Source: Paraburkholderia fungorum
GTDB taxonomy: Bacteria > Pseudomonadota > Gammaproteobacteria > Burkholderiales > Burkholderiaceae
Assembly: GCF_003610895.1 (NCBI RefSeq)
Contig: NZ_MCAS01000015.1
Coordinates: 82,189 to 146,188 of the forward strand
Reading direction: 5' to 3'
DNA: 64,000 bases
In this document: positions 16,629 through 24,897 of the stretch, one piece after another
Layout of the letters: every line of letters begins with the position of its first letter
Numbering within the stretch: position 1 is the first letter of the stretch
The notes under the pieces: generated by a model
Told to the model about the DNA's origin: nothing
Database searches by the model: none
Seen by the model: only the letters and a program-made list of their open reading frames with translations
Translations under genes and position numbers: made by a program

Positions 16629-17222
16629 ATGACCAACAAACCCGCCCCTACCGCAGTTGCCATTCACGAGTTGATTGCAGGTCGCTGGAGCCCGCGCGCG
16701 TATTCGAGCGAGCCGGTGAGCCGCGAAGATCTGCATTCGGTGCTCGAAGCGGCACGCTGGGCGCCGTCTTCGTATAACGCTCAACCGTGGCGTTTTCTCG
16801 TATTCGACCGCAGCGTCGATGAAGTCTCGTTCAAGCAGGCCTTTGCCACGCTGGTGCCGTTCAACCAGGGCTGGAATGCGCCGGCGCCGGTGCTGATCGC
16901 GGTGACCACGCACACGCTCACCAACAAGGGCGAAGTGAACCGCTGCGCGCCGTACGACGCAGGCGCCGCGGCGATGGCGCTGGTGCTGCAGGCGCATGCG
17001 CTCGGCCTCGCCGCGCATCAGATGAGCGGCTTCGATCCGAACGCATTCCGCACGACGTTCAAGTTGCCGACAGACGTCGACGTGATCGCGATCATTTCGC
17101 TTGGCCATTATGGCGACGTCGACAAGCTCGATCCGGTGTTGCGCGAGCGCGAAAAGTCGGTGCGTCAGCGTTTGCCGCTTGCCGAGATCGCCTATGGCGG
17201 TGGCTGGAAGAAGCCGCTCTGA
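16629..17222 (+). CDS. Nitroreductase-family FMN oxidoreductase
   Basis: The 197-residue protein has the nitroreductase fold with FMN-binding motifs RWSPRAYSSEPV near the N-terminus, AARWAPSSYNAQPWRFLVF, and the C-terminal IISLGHYGD. Such enzymes reduce nitro groups, quinones or flavins using NAD(P)H. Physiological substrate unknown. The start at 16629 (MTNKPAPTAV) is favoured by GAGAGAAG just upstream; the ATG at 16605 adds eight residues. A strong terminator follows. It stands alone, with no link to the flanking MFS genes apparent. Confidence 0.9.
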   Translation: MTNKPAPTAVAIHELIAGRWSPRAYSSEPVSREDLHSVLEAARWAPSSYNAQPWRFLVFDRSVDEVSFKQAFATLVPFNQGWNAPAPVLIAVTTHTLTNKGEVNRCAPYDAGAAAMALVLQAHALGLAAHQMSGFDPNAFRTTFKLPTDVDVIAIISLGHYGDVDKLDPVLREREKSVRQRLPLAEIAYGGGWKKPL

Positions 17223-17246
17223 ACATGTAGCGGCCCAGGTGGTGAT

Positions 17247-17285
17247 AAAAAACGCGCGGCCTCAGTTCAGGCCGCGCGTTTTTTT
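17247..17285. terminator. Bidirectional terminator after the nitroreductase gene
   Basis: Stem of AAAAAACGCGCGGCC with its complement, 8-nt loop, T7 run. Positioned between convergent genes. Confidence 0.94.
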
Positions 17286-17358
17286 ATTTCGCATTGTTCG
17301 CGACACGTTAAGGCGCGTGGCGTGTTCGCCGCCCTCCACGCTGCTCGAAGCGCATCGC

Positions 17359-18834
17359 TCAATCCGCGCCCTCCATGACGCTCGAGAGCGGCGCGGCGAC
17401 ACTCTCAAGCGGCTTGCGCTCCGCATCCACGCCCCAGATCGCGGCGATCACCGCTGCGGCGAGCATCAGGCCCGAGCCGACCAGATAGCCCACGAACACT
17501 TCGCTGCGCTGATGCGTATCGATCAGCCGGCCGAAGAATGCCGGGCCGATGATGCCCCCCAGCGCGGTGCCGAACGCGTAGAACACCGCGATCGCCAGCG
17601 CGCGGATTTCCAGCGGAAACGACTCGCTGACGGTCAGATACGCCGAACTCGCCGCCGCCGAGGCGAAGAAGAAAACCACCATCCACGCAATCGTCTGGGT
17701 CACGACGGTGAGTATTTGCTGCTCGAACAGGTAACCGCTTACCGTCAGCAGGATGCCGGACAGCGCGTAAGTCGTGGCGATCATCTTGCGCCGCCCGATT
17801 ACGTCGAAGAGCCGGCCGAGCACCAGCGGTCCAAGGAAGTTGCCGAGCGCGAACGGCAGCAGATACCAGCCGATATGATCGCCGGGCACCTGATAGAAAT
17901 CGGTCAGCACCAACGCGTAGGTGAAAAAAATCGCGTTGTAGAAGAACGCCTGCGCGGTCATCAACGACAGGCCGACCAGCGCGCGTCGCCGGTGCACATT
18001 GAAAAGCGTGTGAAACACCTCGCGCAGCGGCGTATGTCCGCGTGCTCTCAGCTTGAGCCGGGTGAGGTCATCGTCGCCGAGTGTATGGCCCTCGTCGCGA
18101 AAACGCGTTTCGATGCCCTCGACGATTGAGCGCGCGTCGCGTTCGCCGCCGTGCGTCAGCAGCCAGCGCGGGCTCTCGGGCACCCAGATGCGCATCGGCA
18201 GAATCGCCAGCGCCAGCACCGCGCCGATGAAAAAGCACGCGCGCCAGCCCCAGTCGCCCGGTAGCAGAGCCGGGTCGAGCAGAACCAGCGAGCCCGCCGC
18301 GCCGAGTCCCGCGCCGACCCAGAACGTGCCGTTGATGCCGAGGTCGGTCCAGCCGCGCACCCGCGCCGGCGTGAACTCCTGAATGGTCGAATTGATCGCT
18401 GTATATTCGCCGCCGATGCCCGCGCCCGTGAGAAAGCGAAACAGCAGGAAACTGGCGAGATTCCACGAAAAAGCGGTCGCCGCAGTGGCAGCGAGATACA
18501 GCGCGAGTGTGATGAAAAACAGCTTGCGACGGCCGAGCCGGTCGGTCAGCCAGCCGAAGCCGAGTGCGCCGAGCACGGCGCCGGCAATGTACGCGCTGCC
18601 GGCGAGGCCCACGTCGGCGTTGGTAAAGCGCAACGACGGGCTGGACTTCAACGCGCTTGCCACGGCGCCCGCCAGCGTAACTTCAAGTCCGTCCAGCAGC
18701 CACGTCACGCCCAGCGCGACAACGATCAGCGAATGGAAGCGCCCCCACGGCAAACGGTCGAGCCGTGAGGGCAGATCGGTTTCAATAACGGTAGCGTTTT
18801 TCTCGTGGACAGCGGCGATAGGCGGCGCGCTCAT
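17359..18834 (-). CDS. MFS transporter (sugar/aromatic-acid porter type)
   Basis: This 491-residue protein has twelve predicted helices and sugar-porter-type motifs: WLTDRLGRRKLFF after helix 2, RFLTGAGIGGEYTA in helix 4, PESPRWLLTHGGERDA after helix 6, and GRLFDVIGRRKM after helix 8. The GGEYTA motif is shared with NaiP- and SV2-like carriers of aromatic acids or nicotinate. The start at 18834 (MSAPPIAAV) has GGAGA upstream; a much longer opening to 19026 overlaps the divergent gene and is rejected. Substrate unknown. Confidence 0.9.
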   Translation of the reverse strand: MSAPPIAAVHEKNATVIETDLPSRLDRLPWGRFHSLIVVALGVTWLLDGLEVTLAGAVASALKSSPSLRFTNADVGLAGSAYIAGAVLGALGFGWLTDRLGRRKLFFITLALYLAATAATAFSWNLASFLLFRFLTGAGIGGEYTAINSTIQEFTPARVRGWTDLGINGTFWVGAGLGAAGSLVLLDPALLPGDWGWRACFFIGAVLALAILPMRIWVPESPRWLLTHGGERDARSIVEGIETRFRDEGHTLGDDDLTRLKLRARGHTPLREVFHTLFNVHRRRALVGLSLMTAQAFFYNAIFFTYALVLTDFYQVPGDHIGWYLLPFALGNFLGPLVLGRLFDVIGRRKMIATTYALSGILLTVSGYLFEQQILTVVTQTIAWMVVFFFASAAASSAYLTVSESFPLEIRALAIAVFYAFGTALGGIIGPAFFGRLIDTHQRSEVFVGYLVGSGLMLAAAVIAAIWGVDAERKPLESVAAPLSSVMEGAD

Positions 18835-19024
18835 TGCTGCAAGTCTCCTGATTATCGAAATTTGGCGGCGTATCCTGTTGGATTGAGCAATTTTTGTTCC
18901 GTCGAGCGGACCTGAGGCACGGTTGTGGGCGTCCCGGAAAGCGTCAGTTGATGCTGATCGGGCTTTCGTGATACAAAGCCGCTCCCCTTTCTGTCCGCGC
19001 CAGCCGTGAGCGGCGATTCCTGCC

Positions 19025-20275
19025 ATGAACTATTGCGCGATTGACTTCGGTACTTCCAATTCGGCTGTAGCCGTCCCTGACGGCGCTGCGCTTAGACTTG
19101 CGCCTGTCGAGGGCGCCTACACGACGCTGCCGACCGCCGTCTTTTTCAACACCGACGAAAATACCCGGGAGTTCGGGCGCTCGGCGTTGGCGGCTTATAT
19201 CGACGGTTTCGACGGCCGTCTGATGCGTTCGATGAAAAGTATTCTCGGCTCGCCGCTCGCCGAGAATTCGACCGATCTCGGCGACGGCTCGGCGATCAAG
19301 TACACGGACATCATCGCGATCTTCGTCGACCATCTGAAGCGCTCGGCGGAAAAGAGCACCGGCGGGTCAATCAGCCGCGCCGTGCTGGGCCGCCCGGTGT
19401 TTTTCGTCGACGACGATCCGCGCGCGGACCAGATGGCGCAGCAGCAACTCGAAGCGGCGGCGCGTTCGGTCGGCTTGCGGGAGATCCACTTTCAGTATGA
19501 ACCGATCGCAGCGGCGTTCGACTACGAATCGCATCTGACGCAAGAGGGCCTCGTGCTGGTGGCCGACATCGGCGGCGGCACGTCGGACTTTTCGCTGGTG
19601 CGGGTGGGGCCGGAGCGGATGCAGCGCGTCGAGCGTAAAGACGACGTGTTGGCGCATCACGGCGTGCACGTCGCAGGTACTGATTTCGACCGCCGTGTCG
19701 AACTGGTGACGATCCTGCGCGAACTCGGCTATCAGACGCTCGACCCGGAAGGCCGCGAGATTCCGAGCCGGATCTATTTCGATCTGGCCACCTGGCATCT
19801 GATCAATACCGTCTACGCGCCGAAGCGCGTGAGCGAACTTACGCTCATGCGGCATCTGTTCACCGAGGTCAAGCATCACGACCGCCTGATGCGCGTCGTG
19901 GAGCGCCGCCTGGGACATGCCTTGGCGGCTCATGCGGAAGAGGCGAAGATCGGCGTGGCGGCGGGCGGCGAGACCGTGATCGATCTCGACGAGGTGGAAG
20001 ACGACCTGCGCCTCGCGTTCGACGAAGCGCAGCTTATCAAGGCCGGGCAGGACGAGACGCAGCGCATCGTGCAGGCGGCGCGCGACACGGTGCAGGCGGC
20101 TGGCGTGGCCCCGCGCGACGTCAACGCGATTTACTTCACCGGTGGCTCGACGGGTCTGGCGTTTCTGTCGGGTGCATTGGCGGCGGCATTTCCCGATGCA
20201 AAAGCAGTATTCGGCGACCGTCTTGCCAGCGTTGCGACAGGTCTCGGTATTCACGCGCGGCGTCTGTTCGGATAA
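19025..20275 (+). CDS. Hsp70-family protein lacking a substrate-binding domain (YegD-like)
   Basis: This 416-residue protein consists of an Hsp70/actin-fold ATPase: phosphate-1 motif CAIDFGTSNSAVAV at the start, phosphate-2 motif VADIGGGTSDFSLV near residue 180, and adenosine motif IYFTGGSTGLAF near 370. DnaK is about 640 residues, so the peptide-binding and lid domains are absent, as in E. coli YegD. No DnaJ or GrpE gene is nearby. Role unknown. It ends in a strong bidirectional terminator shared with cspA. Confidence 0.9.
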   Translation: MNYCAIDFGTSNSAVAVPDGAALRLAPVEGAYTTLPTAVFFNTDENTREFGRSALAAYIDGFDGRLMRSMKSILGSPLAENSTDLGDGSAIKYTDIIAIFVDHLKRSAEKSTGGSISRAVLGRPVFFVDDDPRADQMAQQQLEAAARSVGLREIHFQYEPIAAAFDYESHLTQEGLVLVADIGGGTSDFSLVRVGPERMQRVERKDDVLAHHGVHVAGTDFDRRVELVTILRELGYQTLDPEGREIPSRIYFDLATWHLINTVYAPKRVSELTLMRHLFTEVKHHDRLMRVVERRLGHALAAHAEEAKIGVAAGGETVIDLDEVEDDLRLAFDEAQLIKAGQDETQRIVQAARDTVQAAGVAPRDVNAIYFTGGSTGLAFLSGALAAAFPDAKAVFGDRLASVATGLGIHARRLFG

Positions 20276-20332
20276 AAGACTTATCAATCGCATACTGCGA
20301 AGATAATCACCGCATGCAGTTACAACGGATAT

Positions 20333-20361
20333 AAAAAAACCCCGCCGAAGCGGGGTTTTTT
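20333..20361. terminator. Bidirectional terminator between the Hsp70-like gene and the cold-shock gene
   Basis: CCCCGC-CGAA-GCGGGG stem with A7 upstream and T6 downstream; convergent genes on both sides. Confidence 0.95.
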
Positions 20362-20385
20362 GCGTCCAGAAGGAAGCGTGCTTGC

Positions 20386-20589
20386 TTACACCGGCTTGAT
20401 GTTAGCAGCTTGCTTGCCCTTCGGGCCCGTCTTCACTTCAAACGTAACCTTTTGGTTTTCTTGCAGCGTCTTGAAGCCTTCCGTGCGGATTTCCGAGAAA
20501 TGCGCGAACAGATCTTCGCCGCCGCCGTCCGGCGTGATGAAGCCAAAGCCCTTTGCGTCATTGAACCACTTGACGGTACCGGTTTCCAT
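20386..20589 (-). CDS. cspA: Cold-shock domain protein (CspA family)
   Basis: This 67-residue single cold-shock domain has RNP1 (KGFGFITPD, residues 13-21) and RNP2 (DLFAHFS, 26-32), binding single-stranded RNA and DNA as an RNA chaperone. AGGAAC lies before the ATG. A very good promoter about 145 bp upstream implies a 5' leader of about 140 nt, similar to the thermosensitive leader of E. coli cspA. Which paralogue of the family it is cannot be told from one window. Confidence 0.96.
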   Translation of the reverse strand: METGTVKWFNDAKGFGFITPDGGGEDLFAHFSEIRTEGFKTLQENQKVTFEVKTGPKGKQAANIKPV

Positions 20590-20738
20590 ATTACTTGTTC
20601 CTAAAGATGGTAAATAAGGCCGAAGCCCAATGGGTGCGCATGAAAATCAAGGAAGGGGGTAATGGGACCAACCGGAGTACCGTTGATGGGCGAACTACGA
20701 AAGACCAATTCACTCGCCGCTTGAAATCCTGCCCGAAC

Positions 20739-20767
20739 GTTATACGGCGATTTCGGGAGAAGGTCAA
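20739..20767 (-). promoter_or_regulatory. Sigma-70 promoter of the cold-shock gene
   Basis: On the minus strand, -35 TTGACC (20767-20762) and -10 TATAAC (20744-20739) are separated by exactly 17 bp. Transcription should start near 20732, giving a leader of about 143 nt before cspA. No other gene is on this side. The rest of the gap to 21010 shows nothing further. Confidence 0.82.
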
Positions 20768-21020
20768 CACTCTCATCCCAACTTTACAAAATTTTGATCG
20801 ACTGGCGTAAAAATTGCTTACAAACCTTGCTATTCGCTCGAGAATTTTGCCAGGGAGAACCCTTAGTTCTGCTGCAGCGTCGGGGTGCAACCGTTAAACT
20901 ACGCGCCGCGCGTCGGTTGCACCTGTTTAGAATGGACCGTCGCGTATGTATGCGCGTCACCCGTCCCCAGCGCCACAAGCGATGTCACGCGGTGCCGGCA
21001 TGGTTCTGCGGCAAACTTGC

Positions 21021-21062
21021 ATGGGGTCGAAGTAAGTGCTAAAGCACTAACTCCGGCTGACA
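21021..21062 (+). repeat. 42-nt two-stem leader element, copy 1
   Basis: Starts ATGGG and ends GACA. Inner stem AGTGC-TAAA-GCACT; outer stem positions 5-10 with 33-38 (two wobble pairs, one mismatch). It is followed immediately by copy 2. Identity with the ugpB copy is 31 of 42. A short GCAA/TTGC pair precedes it. Confidence 0.75.
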
Positions 21063-21070
21063 CACGGTGT

Positions 21071-21112
21071 ATGGGACCAGAGTAAGCGTTACAACGCCGG
21101 CGCTGGTCGACA
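21071..21112 (+). repeat. 42-nt two-stem leader element, copy 2
   Basis: Outer stem GACCAG with CTGGTC, inner stem GCGT-TACA-ACGC. Ends GACA one base before the AGGAG ribosome site of the APC permease gene. 31 of 42 bases match the ugpB copy, and base-pair changes are compensated. Confidence 0.78.
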
Positions 21113-21123
21113 CAGGAGAAGAT

Positions 21124-22719
21124 GTGAAAAGTTCTATACAACGGAACATCGGGCCAGTCGCGCTGTTGCTGACCGGTTTGGGTTCGATCATCGGATCGGG
21201 CTGGCTGTTCGGCGCGTGGAAGGCTGCAAAAATTGCCGGGCCTGCAGCCATTTGTGCATGGGTGATCGGTGCGGTGGTGATTCTCGCAATTGCACTGACC
21301 TACGCCGAACTGGGCGCGATGTTCCCGGAGTCAGGCGGCATGGTGCGCTACGCGCGCTATTCGCACGGCGCGCTGGTTGGTTTCATTAGCGCGTGGGCGA
21401 ACTGGATCGCTATTGTCTCGGTGATTCCAATCGAAGCTGAAGCTTCCATTCAATATATGAGTACCTGGCCGTATCCATGGGCGCATGCGCTATTCGTGGA
21501 TGGGTCATTAACGACCAATGGGCTATTGCTGTCAGCGGCCCTGGTGATCATTTACTTCCTGCTGAACTACTGGGGCGTCAAGCTGTTTGCGCGCGCCAAT
21601 TCGGCAATCACGATTTTCAAGTTCCTGATTCCGGGTGCGACGATCGCGGGTCTCATGCTGACGGGCTTCCACAAGGAAAACTTCGGCGAAGCGAGCACCT
21701 TCGCGCCGTACGGCTGGTCGGCTGTGCTGACGGCCGTGTCGACGAGCGGTATCGTGTTCGCGTTCAACGGTTTCCAGAGCCCGATCAACCTCGCGGGTGA
21801 AGCGCGCAATCCGGCCAAGAGCGTGCCGTTCGCGGTGATCGGCTCGATCCTGCTGGCGCTGGTGATCTACGTGCTGCTGCAGGTCGCGTATATCGGCGCG
21901 GTGAATCCGAGCGACGTGATGAAGGGCTGGAGCCACTTCAACTTCGCCTCGCCGTTTGCCGAACTGGCAATCGCGTTGAACCTGAACTGGCTGGCTATCC
22001 TGCTGTACGTCGACGCGTTTGTCAGCCCGAGCGGTACCGGCACGACCTACATGGCGACCACTACGCGCATGATCTACGCCATGGAGCGCAACAACACGAT
22101 GCCGAAGATGTTCGGCAACGTGCACCCGTTCTACGGCGTGCCGCGCCAGGCAATGTGGTTCAACCTGCTGGTGTCGTTCATTTTCCTGTTTTTCTTCCGC
22201 GGCTGGAGTTCGTTGGCGGCGGTGATCTCGGTCGCGACCGTGATCTCGTACCTGACTGGCCCGATCAGCCTGATGGCACTGCGCCGCGCGGCGACGGATC
22301 TGGAGCGCCCGCTGCACATTCCCGGCATGAAGCTGATTGCGCCGTTCGCTTTCGTGTGCGCGTCGCTGATCCTGTACTGGGCGAAGTGGCCGCTGACCGG
22401 CGAAATCATTCTGCTGATGATTGTCGCGCTGCCGGTCTACTTTTACTTCCAGGCGAAGTCGGGTTTCGGCGGCTGGGGGCGTGACCTGAAGGCCGCATGG
22501 TGGCTCGTGGCCTACCTGCCGGTGATGGCGATCCTGTCGCTGATCGGCAGCAAGGAATTCGGCGGCCGCGGTCTTCTGCCGTACGGCTGGGACATGCTGG
22601 TGGTGGCCGTGTTCTCGCTGGTGTTCTACTACTGGGGCGTCCATAGCGGTTACCGCTCGGACTACCTCGAAGAGCGTCAGACGCACGACGAAGTGCTCGA
22701 AGGCATGGGCGCGCATTAA
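21124..22719 (+). CDS. APC-superfamily amino acid permease
   Basis: The 531-residue protein has about twelve membrane helices and the APC hallmark GSIIGSGWLFGAWKAAKIAGP in helix 1, with PESGGMVRYARYSHG and SPSGTGTTYMATTTR further on. It likely imports an amino acid by proton symport; the close resemblance in layout to aspartate/glutamate carriers of the YveA kind is suggestive only. The start is GTG at 21124, set by AGGAGAAG; the ATG at 21067 would read through the leader element. Two tandem copies of a structured 42-nt element lie immediately upstream and may regulate translation. Confidence 0.9.
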   Translation: MKSSIQRNIGPVALLLTGLGSIIGSGWLFGAWKAAKIAGPAAICAWVIGAVVILAIALTYAELGAMFPESGGMVRYARYSHGALVGFISAWANWIAIVSVIPIEAEASIQYMSTWPYPWAHALFVDGSLTTNGLLLSAALVIIYFLLNYWGVKLFARANSAITIFKFLIPGATIAGLMLTGFHKENFGEASTFAPYGWSAVLTAVSTSGIVFAFNGFQSPINLAGEARNPAKSVPFAVIGSILLALVIYVLLQVAYIGAVNPSDVMKGWSHFNFASPFAELAIALNLNWLAILLYVDAFVSPSGTGTTYMATTTRMIYAMERNNTMPKMFGNVHPFYGVPRQAMWFNLLVSFIFLFFFRGWSSLAAVISVATVISYLTGPISLMALRRAATDLERPLHIPGMKLIAPFAFVCASLILYWAKWPLTGEIILLMIVALPVYFYFQAKSGFGGWGRDLKAAWWLVAYLPVMAILSLIGSKEFGGRGLLPYGWDMLVVAVFSLVFYYWGVHSGYRSDYLEERQTHDEVLEGMGAH

Positions 22720-22763
22720 GTCTTAAGCCTGGCTGCCGGACCGCCCTGGTCCGGCGCCGCATG

Positions 22764-22800
22764 AAAAAAGCCCGCCTGAGAAACTCAGGCGGGCTTTTTT
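22764..22800. terminator. Bidirectional terminator after the APC permease gene
   Basis: A 17-bp stem (A6 GCCCGCCTGAG) with a 3-nt AAA loop and T6 run, between convergent genes. Confidence 0.95.
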
Positions 22801-22871
22801 GTTGGCGGCGTTACGGTCGTTTCGGTCCTGAATGGGCGCTTTGGTGGCGCTTCGATAGCGCTCGGGTCGAG

Positions 22872-23657
22872 TCAGGCGGTGCCGAACACGTAATTCGTCA
22901 TCGCGAGCGAGCGCTGATAGGTTCCGAGCGACTGGATGGTCAGCGAGTAATTGTCGTCCGCCGCACCCAGCGCCGCGAATACCGGCAGCAGGTGCTCGTC
23001 GGTCGGATGCATCAGCACCGCGTGCGGCGCCTGACGGCGGTAGTCGAGCAGCGCGTCGATGTCGTGTGCGGCGAGCCTGGCCTCGAACCAGTCGGTGAAT
23101 TCGGCCACGCGCGGATCAGCGTCTTCCGGGCGCGCGGAAAAATCCGCCGCGCGCAGGTTATGCGTGATCTGGCCGGAACCGATCACCATCACGCCGTTGT
23201 CTTTCAGCGAGCGCAGCGCGCGACCCACGCGGAAGTGATGGGCGGCGTCCATGTGCGGCTGGATCGACAACTGTGCGACGGGCACGTCGGCTTGCGGGAA
23301 CATCAGCAGCATCGGCACCCAGGCACCGTGATCGAGTCCATGCGGTTCGCCGGCGGTGAGGATGCCGTGCTCGCCGAGCAGTGCGGCGGCCTGGCGAGCC
23401 ACATCGGGTGCGCCCGGGGCAGGGTATTGAATCTCGTACAACTGACGCGGGAAGCCGTAGAAATCGTGAATGGTTTCCGGTGCCGTGGACGTGCTTGCCA
23501 CCGGCTGCGCTGTGCCCCAGTGGGCCGACAGCATCAGCACGGCTTCGGGCCGCGGCAATTGCGCCGACAACGTGCCGAATTCGGCGGACGGCAGCGAAGG
23601 GTCGATCGGCAGCGTAGGCGCGCCGTGGGAGAGGAACAGCGACGGTAAGCGATTCAT
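22872..23657 (-). CDS. LigB/DODA-type extradiol dioxygenase (YgiD-like)
   Basis: This 261-residue protein belongs to the class III extradiol dioxygenase superfamily. Metal-ligand candidates are His in LFLSHGAP (near residue 11), MLSAHWG (near 46) and GLDHGAWVP; a further conserved His lies in QPHMDAAHHFRVG. E. coli YgiD is a zinc-dependent 4,5-DOPA dioxygenase; the natural substrate here is unknown. The start at 23657 (MNRLPSLFLSHG) begins directly at the fold; the longer frame is rejected. It is not linked to the paa genes at the other end of the window. Confidence 0.88.
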   Translation of the reverse strand: MNRLPSLFLSHGAPTLPIDPSLPSAEFGTLSAQLPRPEAVLMLSAHWGTAQPVASTSTAPETIHDFYGFPRQLYEIQYPAPGAPDVARQAAALLGEHGILTAGEPHGLDHGAWVPMLLMFPQADVPVAQLSIQPHMDAAHHFRVGRALRSLKDNGVMVIGSGQITHNLRAADFSARPEDADPRVAEFTDWFEARLAAHDIDALLDYRRQAPHAVLMHPTDEHLLPVFAALGAADDNYSLTIQSLGTYQRSLAMTNYVFGTA

Positions 23658-23838
23658 GGCAGCAACTTCGCCGCGGGAGCGCGGCGTGGAAGTGGGGTTG
23701 CTATCAATATAGGTCCGTACTTCCGTTTGATAAACGGGTGAAAACGGAATTGATTGTGTCGCAGGTGTTATTAATGACCGTGTGGCGCGGTGTGGCGATT
23801 CGCGCCACGCATTGAGCAGGCGGCTTATGCTCCGCCGG

Positions 23839-24438
23839 TTATTCCTGCGTGCCGCGCAATCCTTGCCATACCGGCGACATGGCCGGTCCCAGCGCGAAGA
23901 GGTCCAGTACACGCGCCACCGTGTGATCGACCATTTCGTCGATTGTGGCGGGCTGGTTGTAGAAAGCGGGCAAGGGCGGGAAGATCACGCCGCCCATTTC
24001 GGTGACGGCCGTCATGTTGCGCAGATGCGCGAGATTGAACGGCGTTTCGCGCACGAGAAGCACGAGCCGGCGGCGCTCCTTGAGCGTGACATCGGCGGCG
24101 CGGGTGATCAGGTTGTCGGAAAAACCGTGCGCGACGCTTGCAAGCGTCTTCATCGAGCAGGGTGCGACGACCATGCCTTCGGTGGCAAACGAGCCGGACG
24201 CGATACTCGCGCCGACATCGCGCACCGAGTGGACGACATCCGCGAGCGGATGCACGTCTTCTTTGCTCAACTGGAGTTCGTGCTGGATATTGAGCCAGCC
24301 CGCGCTCGAAATCAGCAGATGGCTCTCGACGCCGCCCAGCCTGCGCAACGTCTCGAGCAGCCGGATGCCGTAGATGGCGCCGGTCGCGCCGGTGATCGCA
24401 ACGATCAGCCGGCGTGGCGCCGCAGCGCGTGTTTCCAT
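23839..24438 (-). CDS. ubiX: Flavin prenyltransferase UbiX
   Basis: The 199-residue flavoprotein has the UbiX/Pad1 fold: IVAITGATGAIYGIRLLE (11-28), VVAPCSMKTLASVAHG (near 90-105), LLVRETPFNLAHLRNM (near 127) and FPPLPAFYNQPAT. It prenylates FMN to make the cofactor of the UbiD decarboxylase in ubiquinone synthesis. It is the last gene of a minus-strand group with grxD, prmC and prfA, 34 bp after grxD. No ubiD gene is seen in the window. Confidence 0.95.
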   Translation of the reverse strand: METRAAAPRRLIVAITGATGAIYGIRLLETLRRLGGVESHLLISSAGWLNIQHELQLSKEDVHPLADVVHSVRDVGASIASGSFATEGMVVAPCSMKTLASVAHGFSDNLITRAADVTLKERRRLVLLVRETPFNLAHLRNMTAVTEMGGVIFPPLPAFYNQPATIDEMVDHTVARVLDLFALGPAMSPVWQGLRGTQE

Positions 24439-24472
24439 GGCTCGCGGCGCCCTAACGATGGACGACGAACGT

Positions 24473-24784
24473 TCAGGCCGCAGCGAACAGTTGCTGCAGT
24501 TCGCCCGATTCGTACATTTCCATCATGATGTCCGAGCCGCCGACGAATTCGCCCTTCACGTAGAGCTGCGGAATGGTCGGCCAGTTCGAGAACTGCTTGA
24601 TGCCCTGGCGGACTTCGTCGTCTTCGAGCACGTTGACGGTCTTGATTTCGCCGACGCCGCACGCTTTCAGGATCTGGATGGCGCGGCCGGAGAAGCCGCA
24701 CATCGGGAACTGGGCGGTGCCCTTCATGAAGAGCACGACGTTGTTTTCGTCGACGATTTGCTTGATGCGTTGTTGCGTATCCAT
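24473..24784 (-). CDS. grxD: Monothiol glutaredoxin Grx4
   Basis: This 103-residue protein has the monothiol active site CGFS (Cys29-Ser32) within FPMCGFSGRA, plus the glutathione-binding WPTIPQLYVKGEFVGGSDIM. Such proteins bind and deliver 2Fe-2S clusters bridged with glutathione. The start is fixed by the family length (MDTQQRIKQIV). It lies between ubiX and prmC in the usual beta-proteobacterial order. Confidence 0.96.
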   Translation of the reverse strand: MDTQQRIKQIVDENNVVLFMKGTAQFPMCGFSGRAIQILKACGVGEIKTVNVLEDDEVRQGIKQFSNWPTIPQLYVKGEFVGGSDIMMEMYESGELQQLFAAA

Positions 24785-24897
24785 GACTGACCTTGCGGTT
24801 CCGTTATGTGTAGGGAATAGGCTGAAATGATAGCGGATTTCGCTAAGACCGGCCGAGACTCGCTTGCCGCCCCGCCGATTCAGGCGGTTCATCGAGG

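Noticed and set aside
21532..22716. A 394-codon open frame on the minus strand across the APC permease gene
   Set aside because: Rich in Arg, His and Gln with no hydrophobic pattern; shadow of the permease.
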